Shown here: one piece after another, positions 36,070 through 44,843 of the stretch
Layout of the letters: every line of letters begins with the position of its first letter
Numbering within the stretch: the first letter of the stretch is position 1
Assembly: GCF_002291445.1 (NCBI RefSeq)
Contig: NZ_CP014137.1
Span: 620,001 to 684,000, forward strand
DNA length: 64,000 bases
From: Brenneria goodwinii
Lineage (GTDB): Bacteria > Pseudomonadota > Gammaproteobacteria > Enterobacterales > Enterobacteriaceae
Reading direction: 5' to 3'
The notes under the pieces: generated by a model
Told to the model about the DNA's origin: nothing
Databases searched by the model: none
What the model saw: the letters and a program-made list of their open reading frames with translations, nothing else
Translations under genes and position numbers: made by a program

Positions 36070-37029
36070 ATGATAACGAAACGCTCAATACTTATTGGGG
36101 GACTGGTTGCCATAAGCGGACTGTTTTCGACCGCCTTTGCCCAGGAAACCGTCATCAAGATCGGCGCCGCCCAGACATCGGCGGCTTCGTTGCCGGTCAT
36201 CGTTGCCGAACAGGAAGGTTTCCTTAAAGAAGAGGGACTCTCCTATGAACGTTTCGATTTCAAAGGCGGCGGCCCAGCCATTCAGGCGCTTGCCTCCGGC
36301 AGCGTCGATGCGTGCATCTGTGCGGTCGAGCATGCGGTTCGCCTTCAGGAGCGGGGATTGGGGGGGAAAGTGCTGGTATCTTTGGCCGATCGCCACAGCT
36401 ATGCTTTGCTGTCTGACACGGGATCATCCGCTAAGCGTCTTGCTGATTTAAAAGGCCGGAATATCGGTATTACTTCCGCGGGCAGCCTGACGGATACCAC
36501 GATCCGTTACGCCATTCGGAAAATCGGTCTTGATCCCGATAAGGACTTTAGCCTCATCGCCGTTGGCCGCGCCAGTGCGCAGCGGGCCGCCATTCAGTCC
36601 GGCGCGATCTCCGCCGGCATGTTTACCACGCCCGATATTCAGATCACCCTTGCCGACGGCGGCAAGTTCAAAATCCTGGAAGATTACCGCACGCTGGCCT
36701 ACCCCTCGCAAGGTTTGATCGTGACTAACGTCTGGCTGGAGAAAAATCCGGATAAGGCCGCCAGACTTGCCCGCGCAATCAAAAAGGCGCTGGCGATCAT
36801 TCACCAGAATCCTCATGTGCTGACGAAAGCCCTGAAGGAGATGTTTCCCGAGGTTAAAGATGAGGCGCTGATCCAGCAGATTATCACTGACGTCACCTCC
36901 GGCTATCTTTCGACCGACGGCGTGCTTTCACCGGAAAGCTACACCGTGCTTGGCGAGATTGCCCGGACGGTAAATCCCGATGAGAAGGTCTCTTCCTACG
37001 AGGATATCACCATCAAAGATCATCCCTAA
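36070..37029 (+). CDS. ABC transporter periplasmic binding protein, SsuA/TauA type
   Basis: A 319-residue NMT1/SsuA-family receptor. It has a signal peptide (1-24, ending STAFA) and the family pattern IGAAQTSAASLPVIVAEQEG followed by KGGGPAIQALASGSVDACI. The ATG at 36070 with ggggaaa upstream is chosen over an earlier in-frame start. It lies 62 bp after the decarboxylase gene. The family binds sulfonates, nitrate, pyrimidine precursors and aromatic acids; linkage with a UbiD enzyme suggests an aromatic or unsaturated carboxylate. Confidence 0.9.
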   Translation: MITKRSILIGGLVAISGLFSTAFAQETVIKIGAAQTSAASLPVIVAEQEGFLKEEGLSYERFDFKGGGPAIQALASGSVDACICAVEHAVRLQERGLGGKVLVSLADRHSYALLSDTGSSAKRLADLKGRNIGITSAGSLTDTTIRYAIRKIGLDPDKDFSLIAVGRASAQRAAIQSGAISAGMFTTPDIQITLADGGKFKILEDYRTLAYPSQGLIVTNVWLEKNPDKAARLARAIKKALAIIHQNPHVLTKALKEMFPEVKDEALIQQIITDVTSGYLSTDGVLSPESYTVLGEIARTVNPDEKVSSYEDITIKDHP

Positions 37030-37071
37030 GAGAGGGGCCGATGTTTTTCATTACCTTGACCAAGGCTCATC

Positions 37072-37860
37072 ATGATTAAGAACAGCAATACGGGTTTACC
37101 TGTTCGGCGGCAGATCCTGTGGCATTCGGCAGTCGTTCCTCAGGCGGCGCTGATCCTCGTTCTGCTTTTGCTCTGGGAGCTTGCCTCTTATCATTTGTAC
37201 AATCCCTTCTGGGGCAGCCGCCCCAGTATGATTGCGGAGCGTCTGTTTGAACTGGCGGCCGGCGGTCATCTGTGGATGCATACTTCCACGACGCTGCTGG
37301 AGGCCGCTGCCGGTCTTCTGCTCGCGGCGGTCGTCGGCGTGCCCGCCGGTATTGGGCTTGCCTGCGCGCCGCGGCTTGCGCGCCTCCTGGATCCTATCAT
37401 CATGGGGCTCTATGGTTTGCCGCGGGTGGCGCTGGCGCCGCTTTTCATTCTCTGGTTCGGCATCGGCCTGTTTTCCAAAATCACCATGTCGTTCACGATG
37501 GTGATTTTCATCTTCATTCTCAATGTGATGGAAGGCATCAGAACGATTGATCCCGACCAACTCGATTTAATGAAGTCGATGCGCGCCGGTCGGATATATA
37601 TCGCCCGAAACGTGCTTTTCCCCGCGGTTGTACCGTGGATTCTGGCTTCTTTTCGTATCGGCGTCGGCCTTGCGCTGATTGGCGCCGTGGTGGGTGAGCT
37701 GATTGGCTCTAATCGGGGGCTGGGGTGGTACATTGAAAGCTCCGGCGGCCAATTGGACACGACAGGGGTATTCAGCGGGCTGGTTGTGCTCATGCTTTTG
37801 GCTATGCTGGCCAATTACCTGATCGGCTTCATTGAAAAGAGGGTAATCCGATGGCGCTAA
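37072..37860 (+). CDS. ABC transporter permease, SsuC/TauC type
   Basis: A 262-residue inner-membrane permease with six hydrophobic segments. The EAA loop that docks the ATPase is seen in DLMKSMRAGRIYIARNVLFP around residues 165-185. It overlaps the ATPase gene by ten bases, indicating coupled translation. One permease gene is present, so the channel should be a homodimer as in SsuABC. It is the third gene of the UbiD cluster. Confidence 0.9.
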   Translation: MIKNSNTGLPVRRQILWHSAVVPQAALILVLLLLWELASYHLYNPFWGSRPSMIAERLFELAAGGHLWMHTSTTLLEAAAGLLLAAVVGVPAGIGLACAPRLARLLDPIIMGLYGLPRVALAPLFILWFGIGLFSKITMSFTMVIFIFILNVMEGIRTIDPDQLDLMKSMRAGRIYIARNVLFPAVVPWILASFRIGVGLALIGAVVGELIGSNRGLGWYIESSGGQLDTTGVFSGLVVLMLLAMLANYLIGFIEKRVIRWR

Positions 37861-38684
37861 TGACCAATATGAATCTATCCGCTAAGGCGCTGACGGATTC
37901 CCTGCCGCAGCCGGACCAGCCGTATCGTGCGCAGTTGCGGGATCTCAGGGTGACATTCCCTCTGCCGGACGGCGCGATGCTCAATGTTATTTCTGGTATT
38001 TCGTTGACGGTATCGGAAGGCGAGTTCGTTGCTATCGTCGGCCCGAGCGGGTGCGGAAAATCAACGATCCTGCGTGCGCTTTGCGGGTTGCTTAAGCCTT
38101 CGGGGGGCGTTGCCATCGTGGATGGAAAACCCGTGACCAGCACACCGCCCGGCGTGGGTTTTATGTTCCAGAAAGATGCGCTTTTGCCCTGGCGGACAGT
38201 GAGCGGCAATATCCGCATCGGCGCCGAGCTTGGCGATATGCCGGCGCAAGAGCGGGACGATCGCATTGCCGCGCTGATAAAACTCTTGGGTCTGGACGGT
38301 TTTGAAAATGCCTGGCCGCATCAGCTTTCCGGTGGAATGCGCCAGCGTGTTTCACTGGGACGCCTGCTGGCTTATCAGCCGTCTTTGATGCTGATGGACG
38401 AGCCTTTTGGCGCGCTTGATTACCAGACCAAGATCGCCATGGGCAGGGAACTGCTCAGGTTATGGGAAGCGGAACGTCGTTCTATCATCTTTGTCACCCA
38501 CGATATTGAGGAGGCCGTGGCGCTCGCTGACCGGGTGATTGTTTTCAGCGCCCGTCCGGCAAGCGTTATCGCCGATTACAACGTGACCTTACCGAGACCG
38601 CGCCAACTGCGCTCCCTGCGCGGCAACCCGTCCTTTATTCAACTCACGGAGGCCATCTGGTCACATTTGGCGATGCCTGCCTGA
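37851..38684 (+). CDS. ABC transporter ATP-binding protein, SsuB/TauB type
   Basis: A 277-residue cytoplasmic ATPase that drives the importer. Motifs in order: Walker A GPSGCGKST, Q-loop FMFQKDALLPW, signature LSGGMRQRVSLGRLL, Walker B LMLMDEPFGALD and H-loop FVTHDIEEA. All catalytic residues are present. It is the last gene of the cluster; about 170 bases beyond it lies the 3' end of tRNA-Arg(CCT). No terminator was recognised between them. Confidence 0.93.
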   Translation: MALMTNMNLSAKALTDSLPQPDQPYRAQLRDLRVTFPLPDGAMLNVISGISLTVSEGEFVAIVGPSGCGKSTILRALCGLLKPSGGVAIVDGKPVTSTPPGVGFMFQKDALLPWRTVSGNIRIGAELGDMPAQERDDRIAALIKLLGLDGFENAWPHQLSGGMRQRVSLGRLLAYQPSLMLMDEPFGALDYQTKIAMGRELLRLWEAERRSIIFVTHDIEEAVALADRVIVFSARPASVIADYNVTLPRPRQLRSLRGNPSFIQLTEAIWSHLAMPA

Positions 38685-38852
38685 ATCCATCGGCCGACGC
38701 AATCCGGCCGCCTGATTGGCGGCGATATCGCCATCTCTGCGGATCCTGGCAGGAACATAAATTCAGTGAGGTAATGCAAAATGGCAGGGTGCCAGATTGT
38801 AATTTAAAATCAGTAAGATAAAGGTGATTTTGGCGGTATGAATAGAATATTT

Positions 38853-38927
38853 TGGTGTCCCCGACTGGAATCGAACCAGTAACTAGCCCTTAGGAGGGGC
38901 TTGTTATATCCGTTTAACTACGGGGAC
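38853..38927 (-). tRNA. argW: tRNA-Arg (anticodon CCT)
   Basis: A 75-base cloverleaf with encoded CCA. The acceptor GTCCCCG pairs with CGGGGAC, the anticodon loop reads CTCCTAA, and the T-loop is GGTTCGATTCC. It matches E. coli argW, a known integration site beside yfdC. Its 3' end faces the UbiD-transporter cluster. Confidence 0.97.
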
Positions 38928-39012
38928 TTGGCGCGGGTCATTATACTCATTTTGACCCGGAGAATAAGCACTTAACGGTTTGTTTGCTTAAACTGTCAGC
39001 AGTTGGGCCGCT

Positions 39013-39960
39013 TTATTTCTTACCGCGGCTTTGCTTTTTCTGCTCGCCCGGCTTTTGCGCCGCGTTGTTGCTCATGTCGTTGCGCGTTTGGGCGTGGCTG
39101 ATCAGGGCAAAAATAAAGGTGCCGCCGATGATGTTGCCCGCCAACGTCGGTAGTGCAAAAGGCCAGATGAAGTCCTGCCAGGCGATTTTGCCGATAAATA
39201 CGAGATAAAAAATTTCCGAGGCGCCGGCAACAATATGGGTGAGATTACTGAATGCGATCATCCAGGTCATGATGATGATGACCCATATTTTGGCCGAACC
39301 GGAGTGCGGCAGCATCCAGACCATGGTGGCGATAATCCAGCCGGAAACGACCGCGTTGGCAAACATTTCTGTCGGCGAATTTTTCATGACTTTCATGGAG
39401 ATTTCAATCAGCGCCTCGCGGGTGGCGCCGTCAAACACCGGCATGTGGGTGAAGGCCAGTGCGGCAAGCGCGGTTCCCACCAGGTTGCCCGCCAGCACCA
39501 GTCCCCATAAGCGGAACAACAGATAGAAATTATGGCGTGCCGGCCGGTGCATCACCGGCAGCACGGCGGTGACGGTATTTTCGGTAAATAGCTGTTGGCG
39601 GGCCATAATGACGATCACAAACCCAATGGTGTAGCCAAAACTTTGCAGTAAAAAACCACCGGGAACGCCAACCAGATTAATGTGCAGCATGCCGATAGCC
39701 ATGAACGAGGTTCCCATGGACAAGCCGGCGGCGATGGCCGACCAGAACAGCGCCATGCCGTCTCGTTCCAGCTCTTTTTGACCTTCCTGACGAATCTCTT
39801 CATGTATGGCGGCGGCGGGCGACGGGAGCATTTCTGCATCAAGCTCGATCTCTTTTCCCTGGTTTTTTTCTTCGCTGTCTACTTCATTGTTTTTTTTATC
39901 ATGTTGGCGTTGGTTGGCTTTTTCTTTATGTATAGGCTGTTTTACCGACGGTTGATTCAT
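39013..39960 (-). CDS. yfdC: formate/nitrite-transporter-family inner membrane protein YfdC
   Basis: A 315-residue inner-membrane protein of the FNT family. An unusually long charged N-terminus (about 1-70) precedes six membrane segments, including MGTSFMAIGMLHINLVG and the central WIIATMVWMLPHSGSAKI. A basic tail (KKQSRGKK) closes it. E. coli YfdC has the same layout, with undefined substrate. Its position between argW and mlaA is as in E. coli, which confirms the assignment. Confidence 0.95.
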   Translation of the reverse strand: MNQPSVKQPIHKEKANQRQHDKKNNEVDSEEKNQGKEIELDAEMLPSPAAAIHEEIRQEGQKELERDGMALFWSAIAAGLSMGTSFMAIGMLHINLVGVPGGFLLQSFGYTIGFVIVIMARQQLFTENTVTAVLPVMHRPARHNFYLLFRLWGLVLAGNLVGTALAALAFTHMPVFDGATREALIEISMKVMKNSPTEMFANAVVSGWIIATMVWMLPHSGSAKIWVIIIMTWMIAFSNLTHIVAGASEIFYLVFIGKIAWQDFIWPFALPTLAGNIIGGTFIFALISHAQTRNDMSNNAAQKPGEQKKQSRGKK

Positions 39961-40318
39961 CTGTACTCTCTCTGCTGTCCCTTTATTGTTATAAGCGTAG
40001 TCGCTTTCAACCTGGGTGGTATCACCAGCTTGCGGCTCCGATGCTATTCTCGTTATGTCGGCGGAAGGGGAAAGTGTGCAGTCCGGCTGCTAAACTGTGC
40101 GTGATGCCGGCATGTGTGTGACGTCACGACGACAGTTTGGGGATCGTCTGATAAATACCTGAAAATGCACAAGCTAAAGTAGAAGCAGAGCAATAAAATG
40201 TTACACTGTCGGCCGATATTCCGCCCTTTGCTTCCCATCCTGATGGGCCGAGCAGGCTCTGGGAATGCCCCATTCTCAGCCTCGGGTATAACGCAATATA
40301 ATCAGGGAGAACAAAAAT
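39961..40318. other. intergenic region between yfdC and mlaA
   Basis: About 360 bases with divergent promoters. No coding frame with a convincing start is seen. The ribosome-binding site of mlaA (agggaga) lies at its right end. Confidence 0.4.
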
Positions 40319-41080
40319 ATGAATTACCGCCTGAGCGGGGTGCTGCTTGCCAGTTTGTTACTTCTCGGCTGTGCCAGTTCCGGGGATCGGTCTCAAGAAG
40401 GGCGTTCAGACCCGCTTGAAGGTTTTAACCGTACCATGTTCAGTTTTAACTATGATGTGCTGGATCCGTATCTGGTGAGACCCGCGGCCGTTGCATGGCG
40501 AGACTATGTGCCGTCCCCGGCGCGTAATGGGCTGAGCAATTTCTTTGATAACCTGTCTGAGCCGGCGTCAATGGTCAACTACTTTGTCGAAGGCAAACCG
40601 TATAAAGCCATGGTGCATTTCAATCGGTTTTTCCTGAATACCCTGTTGGGAATGGGCGGGTTGATTGATGTGGCGTCAATGGCGAATCCTAAATTGGCGA
40701 AAGAGGAACCTCGCCGTTTCGGTAGCACGCTGGGTAATTATGGTATGGGCTATGGACCGTATGTGGTTCTGCCTGGCTATGGCAGCGCCACCATCCGTGA
40801 AGATGGCGGCGGTGTCGTTGATACGCTTTATCCGACGTTGAGCTACCTGACATTCTGGATGTCGGCGGGTAAATGGGTGCTGGAAGGGTTGGAGACCCGG
40901 GCTCAACTGCTGGATTCCGACGGATTGCTGCGCAATTCTTCCGATCCGTACCTGATGATACGTGAAGCCTATTTCCAACGGCATGATTTTCTGGCCAGTG
41001 ACGGGAAGATCACTCCGCAGGTGAATCCCAATGCGGCAGCGATTGAAGATTCTCTTGGTGAAATCGACTCCGCCGAGTAA
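40319..41080 (+). CDS. mlaA: outer-membrane lipoprotein MlaA (VacJ)
   Basis: A 253-residue lipoprotein of the Mla pathway, which keeps outer-membrane lipid asymmetry by removing surface phospholipids. The lipobox LLLGC gives Cys18 as the lipidation site, with Ala at +2 favouring the outer membrane. The body contains DPLEGFNRTMFSFNYDVLD and GMGYGPYVVLPGYG, both hallmarks of the family. In E. coli fadL is next to it; here mqo follows instead. Confidence 0.97.
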   Translation: MNYRLSGVLLASLLLLGCASSGDRSQEGRSDPLEGFNRTMFSFNYDVLDPYLVRPAAVAWRDYVPSPARNGLSNFFDNLSEPASMVNYFVEGKPYKAMVHFNRFFLNTLLGMGGLIDVASMANPKLAKEEPRRFGSTLGNYGMGYGPYVVLPGYGSATIREDGGGVVDTLYPTLSYLTFWMSAGKWVLEGLETRAQLLDSDGLLRNSSDPYLMIREAYFQRHDFLASDGKITPQVNPNAAAIEDSLGEIDSAE

Positions 41081-41103
41081 GCGTATCGTATGTTCGTTCT
41101 GTT

Positions 41104-41135
41104 CCAAGGCACCTTCGGGGGCCTTTGGCTTTTAT
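41104..41135 (+). terminator. terminator after mlaA
   Basis: The stem ccaaggcacc / gggggcctttgg around a ttcg-type tetraloop is followed by a T-rich stretch 25 bases after the mlaA stop. Confidence 0.85.
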
Positions 41136-41456
41136 AAAATGCTGCGGAACGCCTTTTTCATCGATAGGTAAAATGGTTTGTTTCTTAAAAGTTATTACAA
41201 TGTTGTCTATTTTTTTACTTACAAAAATTTCATTTCCACGCATGGGTAACAATAATGTTACACCGACAGCCGGAATTGACGCCCTTTGTGCTGAAAAGAG
41301 TCAGCCAATTGATTTTTTTTGTTAAAAACCTTATTAGCAAAAAGGCCATTAGTGACTATTTTCTATCATGAGGACGATGATTGCGCTGGCGGTAAGGGAT
41401 GTCTGGAGAGTCTATTTGCCTGCAATTATAAAAATTCAATGAATAGAGATATAAGC

Positions 41457-43046
41457 ATGAAAAAACTACTCACTATGATTTTATGCCTGGGTATGGCTAG
41501 TGTTTCCCAGCAGGTCGCGGCGGAAGAAAATACGACGACCGCAGCCGAAAAAACCACGGATGTTGTGCTGATTGGCGGCGGGATCATGAGTTCGACGCTT
41601 GGCGCTTATTTGCAAGAGCTTCAACCGGACTGGTCTATCGACATGATAGAGCGTTTGGATAATGTGGCGGAAGAGAGTTCCAATGGCTGGAACAACGCGG
41701 GAACCGGCCACTCAGCCTTTATGGAACTGAACTATACCCCGGAAAACCCTAATGGCCCGATTAATATCAGCCAGGCGGTGGCCATCAGCGAAGCATTCGA
41801 AATTTCGCGCCAGTTCTGGTCATATCAGGTCAAGAACGGCATTCTTCACGACCCTAACTCTTTTATCAACAGCGTTCCGCATATCAGTTTTGTCTGGGGA
41901 GATGAAAATACCCGTTTCCTGAACCAGCGTTATCAGGCGCTGCAGCACAGTACCCTGTTCCGCGGTATGGAGTTCTCTGAAGATCCGAATAAGATCAAAG
42001 AGTGGGCGCCTTTGATTATCGAAGGCCGCGATCCGGCGCAGAAGATTGCCGCCACGCGTATGCCGATCGGTACGGACGTCAACTACGGTGAAATTACCCG
42101 CCAGTTGGTTGATTCACTGAAGAAGAAACAGAATTTCGCTCTGCACCTTAATTCTGAAGTCAGGGCTATCACGCGGAATGCGGATAAAACCTGGAGCGTG
42201 ACGTACGCCGATTTGAAAAACGGCGAGAAAGAGTCGGTCATCAAAGCCAAGTTTGTCTTCATTGGCGCTGGTGGCGCGGCATTACAGCTGTTGCAGAAAT
42301 CCGGCATTCCTGAAGCCGACGCTTATGGCGGTTTCCCGGTGGGGGGCGAATTCCTGGTGACGGATAACCCTGAGGTGGTGAAACGTCATATGGCGAAAGT
42401 CTACGGCAAGGCCTCTGTCGGCGCGCCTCCAATGTCGGTTCCCCATCTGGATACCCGTATTTTTGACGGCAAGCCCGTCGTGTTGTTTGGGCCATTCGCC
42501 ACCTTCTCCAGCAAGTTCCTGAAAAATGGGTCGCTGTGGGATCTGATTGGTTCGGTTACCTTCTCCAACGTTTTGCCAATGACTCACGTGGGGCTGGATA
42601 ATTTTGACCTGGTTAAATATTTGATTAGTCAGGTGATGATGAATGACGACGACCGTTTCGCCGCCTTGAAGGAGTATTTCCCTGACGCCAAGAAGGAAGA
42701 TTGGAAACTGATCGTTGCCGGGCAGCGCGTCCAGGTCATCAAGAAAGATGCCGATAAAGGCGGGGTGTTGAAGTTGGGCACCGAGATTGTCAGCTCGCAG
42801 GATGGTTCAATCGCGGCTTTGCTGGGGGCTTCTCCCGGCGCCTCCACCGCTGCGCCAATCATGCTGAACCTGATGGAAAAAGTGTTTAAAGATAAGGTCG
42901 CTACGCCGGAATGGCAGGCCAAACTGAAGGAAATCATCCCTTCATATGGTCATAAGCTGGATGGAAATATTGAAATGACCAATGACATTCGGCGTTACAC
43001 CAGCAGCACCCTGAATTTGAATTACATTGAAGTTAAACCGGAATAA
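41457..43046 (+). CDS. mqo: malate:quinone oxidoreductase
   Basis: A 529-residue FAD enzyme that oxidises malate to oxaloacetate and passes electrons to quinones at the inner membrane. The N-terminus has a hydrophobic signal-like stretch (about 3-20), as in E. coli Mqo. The FAD motif is VVLIGGGIMSSTLGAYL (about 37-53), and SSNGWNNAGTGHSAFMELNY and LLGASPGASTAAPIM are conserved. The ATG at 41457 is selected; the frame is open further upstream to 41319 without resemblance to Mqo. It occupies the slot of fadL between mlaA and yfcZ and has its own terminator. Confidence 0.96.
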   Translation: MKKLLTMILCLGMASVSQQVAAEENTTTAAEKTTDVVLIGGGIMSSTLGAYLQELQPDWSIDMIERLDNVAEESSNGWNNAGTGHSAFMELNYTPENPNGPINISQAVAISEAFEISRQFWSYQVKNGILHDPNSFINSVPHISFVWGDENTRFLNQRYQALQHSTLFRGMEFSEDPNKIKEWAPLIIEGRDPAQKIAATRMPIGTDVNYGEITRQLVDSLKKKQNFALHLNSEVRAITRNADKTWSVTYADLKNGEKESVIKAKFVFIGAGGAALQLLQKSGIPEADAYGGFPVGGEFLVTDNPEVVKRHMAKVYGKASVGAPPMSVPHLDTRIFDGKPVVLFGPFATFSSKFLKNGSLWDLIGSVTFSNVLPMTHVGLDNFDLVKYLISQVMMNDDDRFAALKEYFPDAKKEDWKLIVAGQRVQVIKKDADKGGVLKLGTEIVSSQDGSIAALLGASPGASTAAPIMLNLMEKVFKDKVATPEWQAKLKEIIPSYGHKLDGNIEMTNDIRRYTSSTLNLNYIEVKPE

Positions 43047-43064
43047 CGGGTAAGACTTCTCTCT

Positions 43065-43090
43065 GAGGCCGCGAAAGCGGCCTTTTATTT
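43065..43090 (+). terminator. terminator after mqo
   Basis: The stem gaggccgc / gcggcctt with a gaaa-type loop is followed by a T-rich tail, 20 bases after the mqo stop. Confidence 0.9.
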
Positions 43091-43280
43091 AGGCGCGGCG
43101 CCATGACAGGCTAAAGCGGTGTTTTTCATTCACGTCATGGTCGATGCACGGAATAGCCATATCGTTGATTAAATGTATTATTCGAGTATGTAAAATGATG
43201 CAAAACAAGATCGGTCTAACATTCCGGCTATTTTGGACAAGGAAAGATCACGTAAATTTTACACAGGCACAACAATAGAG

Positions 43281-43296
43281 TGTGACAAATATCACT
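43281..43296. promoter_or_regulatory. putative CRP binding site upstream of yfcZ
   Basis: The sequence tgtgacaaatatcact matches the CRP pattern TGTGA-N6-TCACA in nine of ten core positions. It lies about 190 bases before the yfcZ start and 235 after the mqo stop. In E. coli the neighbouring fad genes are controlled by CRP, so this may be a surviving operator. Confidence 0.55.
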
Positions 43297-43392
43297 AAAT
43301 GCCCCTATGGACAGTAAGTTCTAGTGCTGTGGCGACTCGGTGAGTAGAATAGGAGCGAATAACCATTTTTTGAACCAGATCATATCTGCATA

Positions 43393-43461
43393 TATACCCA
43401 ATAGATTTCGAGTTGCAGGAAGGCGGCCAACGCACCGGCGGCTTGAAAGATGAAGGTTATA
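43393..43461. repeat. palindromic mobile repeat, copy C (short form)
   Basis: A 69-bp element opening tatacccaatagatttcgag followed by ttgcagg and closing cttgaaagatgaaggttata. It is the shortest of three copies and looks like one with the interior deleted. It ends 24 bases before the yfcZ start, so its hairpin would lie in the leader of the yfcZ transcript. Confidence 0.75.
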
Positions 43462-43484
43462 GGTTACTGCCCGTAGAGGAGCAA

Positions 43485-43784
43485 ATGATGACGAACTCGA
43501 TCAACAAATGTAGTGCTGAAGAAACCGCCGCTTGCTGCTGCGTAGATGTTGGCACGGTGATGGATAATACCGATTGCACCGCGTCTTATAGTAAGGTTTT
43601 TGCCGATCGCGCCGAGGCCGAAGCGGTGCTGAAAGCGTTGACGGATAAAGCCCGCTCTGTGGAGTCCGAACCTTGCCAGATCAACAGCAAGCTGGACACC
43701 GTGGACGGTGGCGTGAAGTTGGATATCGATTTTATCTTCAGTTGCCAGGCCGAAACGATGATCTTCCAACTGGGCCTGCGTTAA
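43485..43784 (+). CDS. yfcZ: DUF406 protein YfcZ
   Basis: A 99-residue cytoplasmic protein. The Cys-rich CSAEETAACCCVDVGTVMD and the ending CQAETMIFQLGLR match E. coli YfcZ. Its function is unknown. The ATG at 43485 follows gaggag at good spacing; the next codon is also ATG. In E. coli yfcZ lies between fadI and fadL; here both neighbours are different genes, so yfcZ is a marker of the ancestral order. Confidence 0.95.
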   Translation: MMTNSINKCSAEETAACCCVDVGTVMDNTDCTASYSKVFADRAEAEAVLKALTDKARSVESEPCQINSKLDTVDGGVKLDIDFIFSCQAETMIFQLGLR

Positions 43785-43801
43785 TTTCTGCGATGCACTC
43801 C

Positions 43802-43829
43802 GGGGCCATGCGCGGCCCCTATTTTTATT
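43802..43829 (+). terminator. terminator after yfcZ
   Basis: The stem ggggcc / ggcccc with a six-base loop, followed by a T-rich tail, lies 20 bases past the yfcZ stop. The flanks favour the plus strand only. Confidence 0.85.
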
Positions 43830-43876
43830 CTTCTCCTTGCCATTCCCGCTGATCTCCCCGTAATGAAGGGGCGAGC

Positions 43877-44839
43877 CTAATTAATGGTCACGGTTACCGT
43901 GACGGTATCGGTATAGGCGCCTGCCGGCTGGTTGGCCTGGGCGCTATTGATGCGTGCGGTATAGGGAATACTCTGTACCAGTCCTAATCCGGTGTCGGCG
44001 TAGTCGGCATTTTCGGTCCAGGCGATGTTGTCCCGATAAATCTGATATTGCAGATAGTATGGCGTGCCGTTTACGCTGGCTGTCATTCTGCGCCAGTTGT
44101 CATCATCGGGATGTGAACTGGTCAGCTTCACCGTATAGGCGCCGTCCTTGGTGCAGTTTACGCCGATGCTGCTGCTGACCGGCGGAAAATCGGCGGGCAG
44201 CGCCGCGATGCCGAAATTGATATTGGGAGCGCTGGCGATCAGGCAGTCATTGGTGATGGTCAGCGACAGACTCAGCGTGGATGTAAGGGTGCCTTCGCTG
44301 TAAACGCATAACCCCAATACCCCGACGCTGCATACCTTGTAATCCCATTTGATCGTGATGACATCGGTATAGGTTCCGGCGGCGACGTTATTGCCCACGC
44401 TGGTTTTGATGTAGATGGGCAGCGTGCCGTCGGAGGCATTGAACAATCCCAGCAGCCCCAGAAAGGTGGTCTGGCTCCAGGTATTGCTGGAGCCAATATC
44501 GTAGAGCGATGCGCAGCCGGAATCCATGCACAACGTGTAGGCAATATAGTCGCTGCTGCTGTCGCGGCGTAGCCGCATGGTGTTGCCGGCGGCATTAGTG
44601 TCGCCGACAATCGTCGCCGTAATGGTGTTGGTGCTGATGAGACTCAGAACACTGCCGCTGCAACTGAACCCGCTGCCGGAGGTGACTATCTGCGATGTTC
44701 CGTTAACGCCTACGACGGAAGAGGCGTACGGACCGAGAACCGTGCTGCTGGCGGGCGCCGTACAGGCGGAAAATCCATACGGCGCGACGCTCAGCCCCAG
44801 TATCAGCACAGCGATGCGTAATAGCGAACTCTTCAGCAT
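43877..44839 (-). CDS. archaic chaperone-usher pilus tip adhesin, spore coat U type
   Basis: A 320-residue exported protein (signal about 1-25, ending YGFSA). It has two spore-coat-U-like domains: an N-terminal one that should carry the binding surface and a C-terminal one with NDCLIASAPNINFGIAALPADF, ending in the donor-strand-type GAYTDTVTVTVTIN. This two-domain layout is that of CsuE, the tip of Csu pili in Acinetobacter. It is the last gene of the operon, four bases after the usher stop. Role in biofilm or plant-surface attachment is inferred. Confidence 0.85.
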   Translation of the reverse strand: MLKSSLLRIAVLILGLSVAPYGFSACTAPASSTVLGPYASSVVGVNGTSQIVTSGSGFSCSGSVLSLISTNTITATIVGDTNAAGNTMRLRRDSSSDYIAYTLCMDSGCASLYDIGSSNTWSQTTFLGLLGLFNASDGTLPIYIKTSVGNNVAAGTYTDVITIKWDYKVCSVGVLGLCVYSEGTLTSTLSLSLTITNDCLIASAPNINFGIAALPADFPPVSSSIGVNCTKDGAYTVKLTSSHPDDDNWRRMTASVNGTPYYLQYQIYRDNIAWTENADYADTGLGLVQSIPYTARINSAQANQPAGAYTDTVTVTVTIN

Positions 44840-44843
44840 GGTT

